Part shown: positions 27,814 to 29,190 of the stretch, in pieces
Layout of the letters: every line of letters starts with the position of its first letter
Position numbering within the stretch: position 1 is the first letter of the stretch
Position numbers and translations under genes: made by a program
The notes under the pieces: model-generated
What the model was told of the DNA's origin: nothing
Seen by the model: only the letters and a program-made list of their open reading frames with translations
Databases searched by the model: none
Assembly: GCA_025453415.1 (NCBI GenBank)
Contig: JALOQL010000001.1
Span: 1-29,190 of the forward strand
DNA: 29,190 nucleotides
Reading direction: 5' to 3'
Origin: Minisyncoccota bacterium
GTDB taxonomy: Bacteria; Patescibacteriota; Minisyncoccia; Minisyncoccales; UBA5738

Positions 27814-28968
27814 ATGAAGCACACACATTATTTGTTTTTTATATTTTTATTATCCGGTTTTTGGTTAGCAGCACCAATTCAAATACTGGCTGTAGGCACC
27901 GAACAGCTTTTAGCATACACCCTTCCGATAAATACCTACATGTTCGGTATTTTTACGCAGCTATGGCAAGCGGTCGCCAGCATTCTATTTTCTGGTAATG
28001 CCATCCAGCTTGCAATTACAAATCCGCAACTGATCAATGTTGACAGTGATTTTGTCAAGATTGGCCTGACGATCACCACATCGCTGGCAAATATCCTTTT
28101 GGTCGCAGCGTTTATCGCCATCGCCATCGGGTATGTTTTCAAGGTAGAAACCTTTAACTCCCAAAAAAGCCTGATCAAGTTCTTTGTTATTGCCTTGCTG
28201 ATAAATTTCGGCCCGCTCTTTGTCCGGATGATCATCGATATTGCCAACATTGCCACAAGCAGCGTGCTTGTCGGCGGCAACACTATTATTCTTGATACTT
28301 GCAACCAAATGGCTCGAGAGATTACTCTTACCGCCAAACCTCTTCTACTCAAATTCAGTATCGAAGCCCTCGCTGCGGGCATCCCCTTGCTTGGCGTGGC
28401 AAAGGGTACAGCACAAATCGTTTCCTTGCTTGGAACTGGCATCGGCGGCGGTTGGTTTTTGGCAACATTGCCGGATATTTTAATTAAAATCATGATCGCG
28501 GATATTTTCGCGGGCTTGATGTTTTCCTACGCGATCTTTTTCCTGACCCGAATATTCATGCTTCAATTGTTGGCGGTTCTATCGCCATTGGCGATATTAG
28601 CCAAAGCTTTGCCGCAAACCGAAAAACATTTCTCCACTTGGTGGGAATGGCTTATCGGCTGGGCCACGGCCGGAATTTTAACTTTATTTTTGCTGACGCT
28701 TGGCTTTAGCACCATTAAAACCATCCAGCCTTATTTGATGGATAAATCAATCGCCCTCAACTCCGGCGTAAGTGTTTTCTTGGGCCAAAACAATCTTTAT
28801 TGGCTGATGCTTTGCGTTTACATGCTTTGCGTCAGCGCGATTGTCGCGGCCACGATTCCGGCGGTCAGCGGCGAAATAGAAAAAAAGATCAAAGAATCCG
28901 TGTCCAGTATTAAAAAAATGACCCCGAAAGCACAAAAGGAGAAAAAGGAAAAATCAAAGGAAGCTTAA
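27814..28968 (+). CDS. TrbL/VirB6-like polytopic membrane protein
   Basis: 384 residues from the ATG at 27814, 8 bp after the previous stop; an in-frame start at 27775 overlaps the preceding gene and is less likely. A signal-like first helix is followed by about six to seven further membrane segments (near 75-105, 118-140, 190-215, 222-250, 280-305, 325-345). A polar stretch EKHFSTWWEWLIGW sits before the last pair. The tail is lysine-rich and cytoplasmic (KKIKESVSSIKKMTPKAQKE). The hydrophobic profile, the central SPLAILAKALPQTEKHFSTW segment and the genetic company fit TrbL/VirB6, the inner-membrane channel subunit of type IV secretion systems. It is the last gene of the operon. Confidence 0.8.
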   Translation: MKHTHYLFFIFLLSGFWLAAPIQILAVGTEQLLAYTLPINTYMFGIFTQLWQAVASILFSGNAIQLAITNPQLINVDSDFVKIGLTITTSLANILLVAAFIAIAIGYVFKVETFNSQKSLIKFFVIALLINFGPLFVRMIIDIANIATSSVLVGGNTIILDTCNQMAREITLTAKPLLLKFSIEALAAGIPLLGVAKGTAQIVSLLGTGIGGGWFLATLPDILIKIMIADIFAGLMFSYAIFFLTRIFMLQLLAVLSPLAILAKALPQTEKHFSTWWEWLIGWATAGILTLFLLTLGFSTIKTIQPYLMDKSIALNSGVSVFLGQNNLYWLMLCVYMLCVSAIVAATIPAVSGEIEKKIKESVSSIKKMTPKAQKEKKEKSKEA

Positions 28969-28980
28969 GCGAAGCGCATA

Positions 28981-29014
28981 GACAAAAAGCCACTCGCAAA
29001 AAAATTGAGTGGCT
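28981..29014 (-). terminator. Terminator of the gene entering from the right, at the operon end
   Basis: AGCCACTC (28988-28995) pairs with GAGTGGCT (29007-29014) around an A/T-rich 11-nt loop. On the minus strand it is followed by TTTTTGTC. On the plus strand no T-tract follows, so it would end the VirB6-like operon only weakly. Confidence 0.65.
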
Positions 29015-29190
29015 CAAGAGAAAGCGGCAACTGTGCCATCTTTCTCCATCCTCTTGATCGCTATCGTCGCGATCTGTTTGGGACCTAGTCTTGAGCTAAG
29101 CTGGGCTTTGGTCAAGACTTCAAGCCCTACATCCGCGAACATCTCGGGGTGGCGCAACTTTTCTTTTGTTGCGTACCAAACGAGCATCTT
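29014..29190 (-). CDS. C-terminal 58 residues of an unidentified protein, cut by the window edge
   Basis: A minus-strand frame is open from the window end to a TGA at 29014-29016, which overlaps the terminator stem. Visible residues include MLVWYATKEKLRHPEMFADV, then LTKAQLSSRLGPKQIATIAI and KRMEKDGTVAAFS. The AQLSSRLGPKQIATIAIKRM segment could be a helix-turn-helix-like helix pair, but the family is not recognised. It is convergent with the secretion operon and so closes it. The frame could be chance, but the stop placed against a T-tailed hairpin argues for a real gene end. Confidence 0.55.
   Translation of the reverse strand, partial: KMLVWYATKEKLRHPEMFADVGLEVLTKAQLSSRLGPKQIATIAIKRMEKDGTVAAFS

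Overview
This window looks like a chromosomal piece of a Patescibacteria (Candidate Phyla Radiation) genome, probably of the Parcubacteria/ABY1 kind. The placement rests on four things: short ordinary housekeeping genes, VirB2/TrbC-like 'T4SS pilin' proteins, very large lineage-specific surface proteins, and starts that almost all lack a Shine-Dalgarno sequence. It is an inference; no rRNA or other marker here fixes the lineage. Coding density is high. Four tRNA genes (Glu-TTC, Pro-CGG, Arg-TCG, Lys-CTT) lack an encoded CCA, and the CCA-adding enzyme is encoded here.

Layout. 1-4.7 kb, minus strand: the 5' part of a membrane glycosyltransferase, tRNA-Glu, a TPR-like/HD-hydrolase gene pair, an autoinhibited Fic protein behind a promoter with a strong palindromic operator candidate, and an HTH/coiled-coil protein. 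4.8-7.8 kb: a polytopic membrane protein, tRNA-Pro, a cluster of small palindromes including two copies of a paired-palindrome element, and the CCA-adding enzyme. 7.9-11.8 kb, plus strand: tRNA-Arg, a small pilin, tRNA-Lys, rpsO, a NYN-domain nuclease and pnp. 11.88-12.15 kb: a 271-bp nested inverted-repeat element that folds on paper into an almost perfect three-way junction. 12.2-18.1 kb: a 1240-residue coiled-coil/membrane/ectodomain protein, a DksA/TraR zinc-finger protein and comM (yifB). 18.1-20.1 kb: a LysM-M23 peptidase divergent from rsmA.

20.07-28.97 kb is the most distinctive part: a plus-strand surface/secretion cluster. It holds two giant paralogues, each with a signal peptide, five cysteine-containing fibronectin-III-like repeats and a C-terminal two-helix membrane module laid out like a VirB2-type pilin. 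These are followed by a PsbP-like anchored protein, a pilin-module protein carrying a cysteine-rich stalk and a beta/gamma-crystallin-like domain, and a TrbL/VirB6-like channel protein. The last four genes are 8-9 bp apart. Both giant genes have a TATAAT box exactly 6 nt before the ATG, which predicts leaderless mRNAs. I read the cluster as a T4SS-derived cell-surface apparatus whose pilin-like subunits carry large disulfide-stabilised adhesive ectodomains. No VirB4/VirD4 ATPase is visible, and a convergent gene enters at the right edge, so any energising partner is encoded elsewhere.
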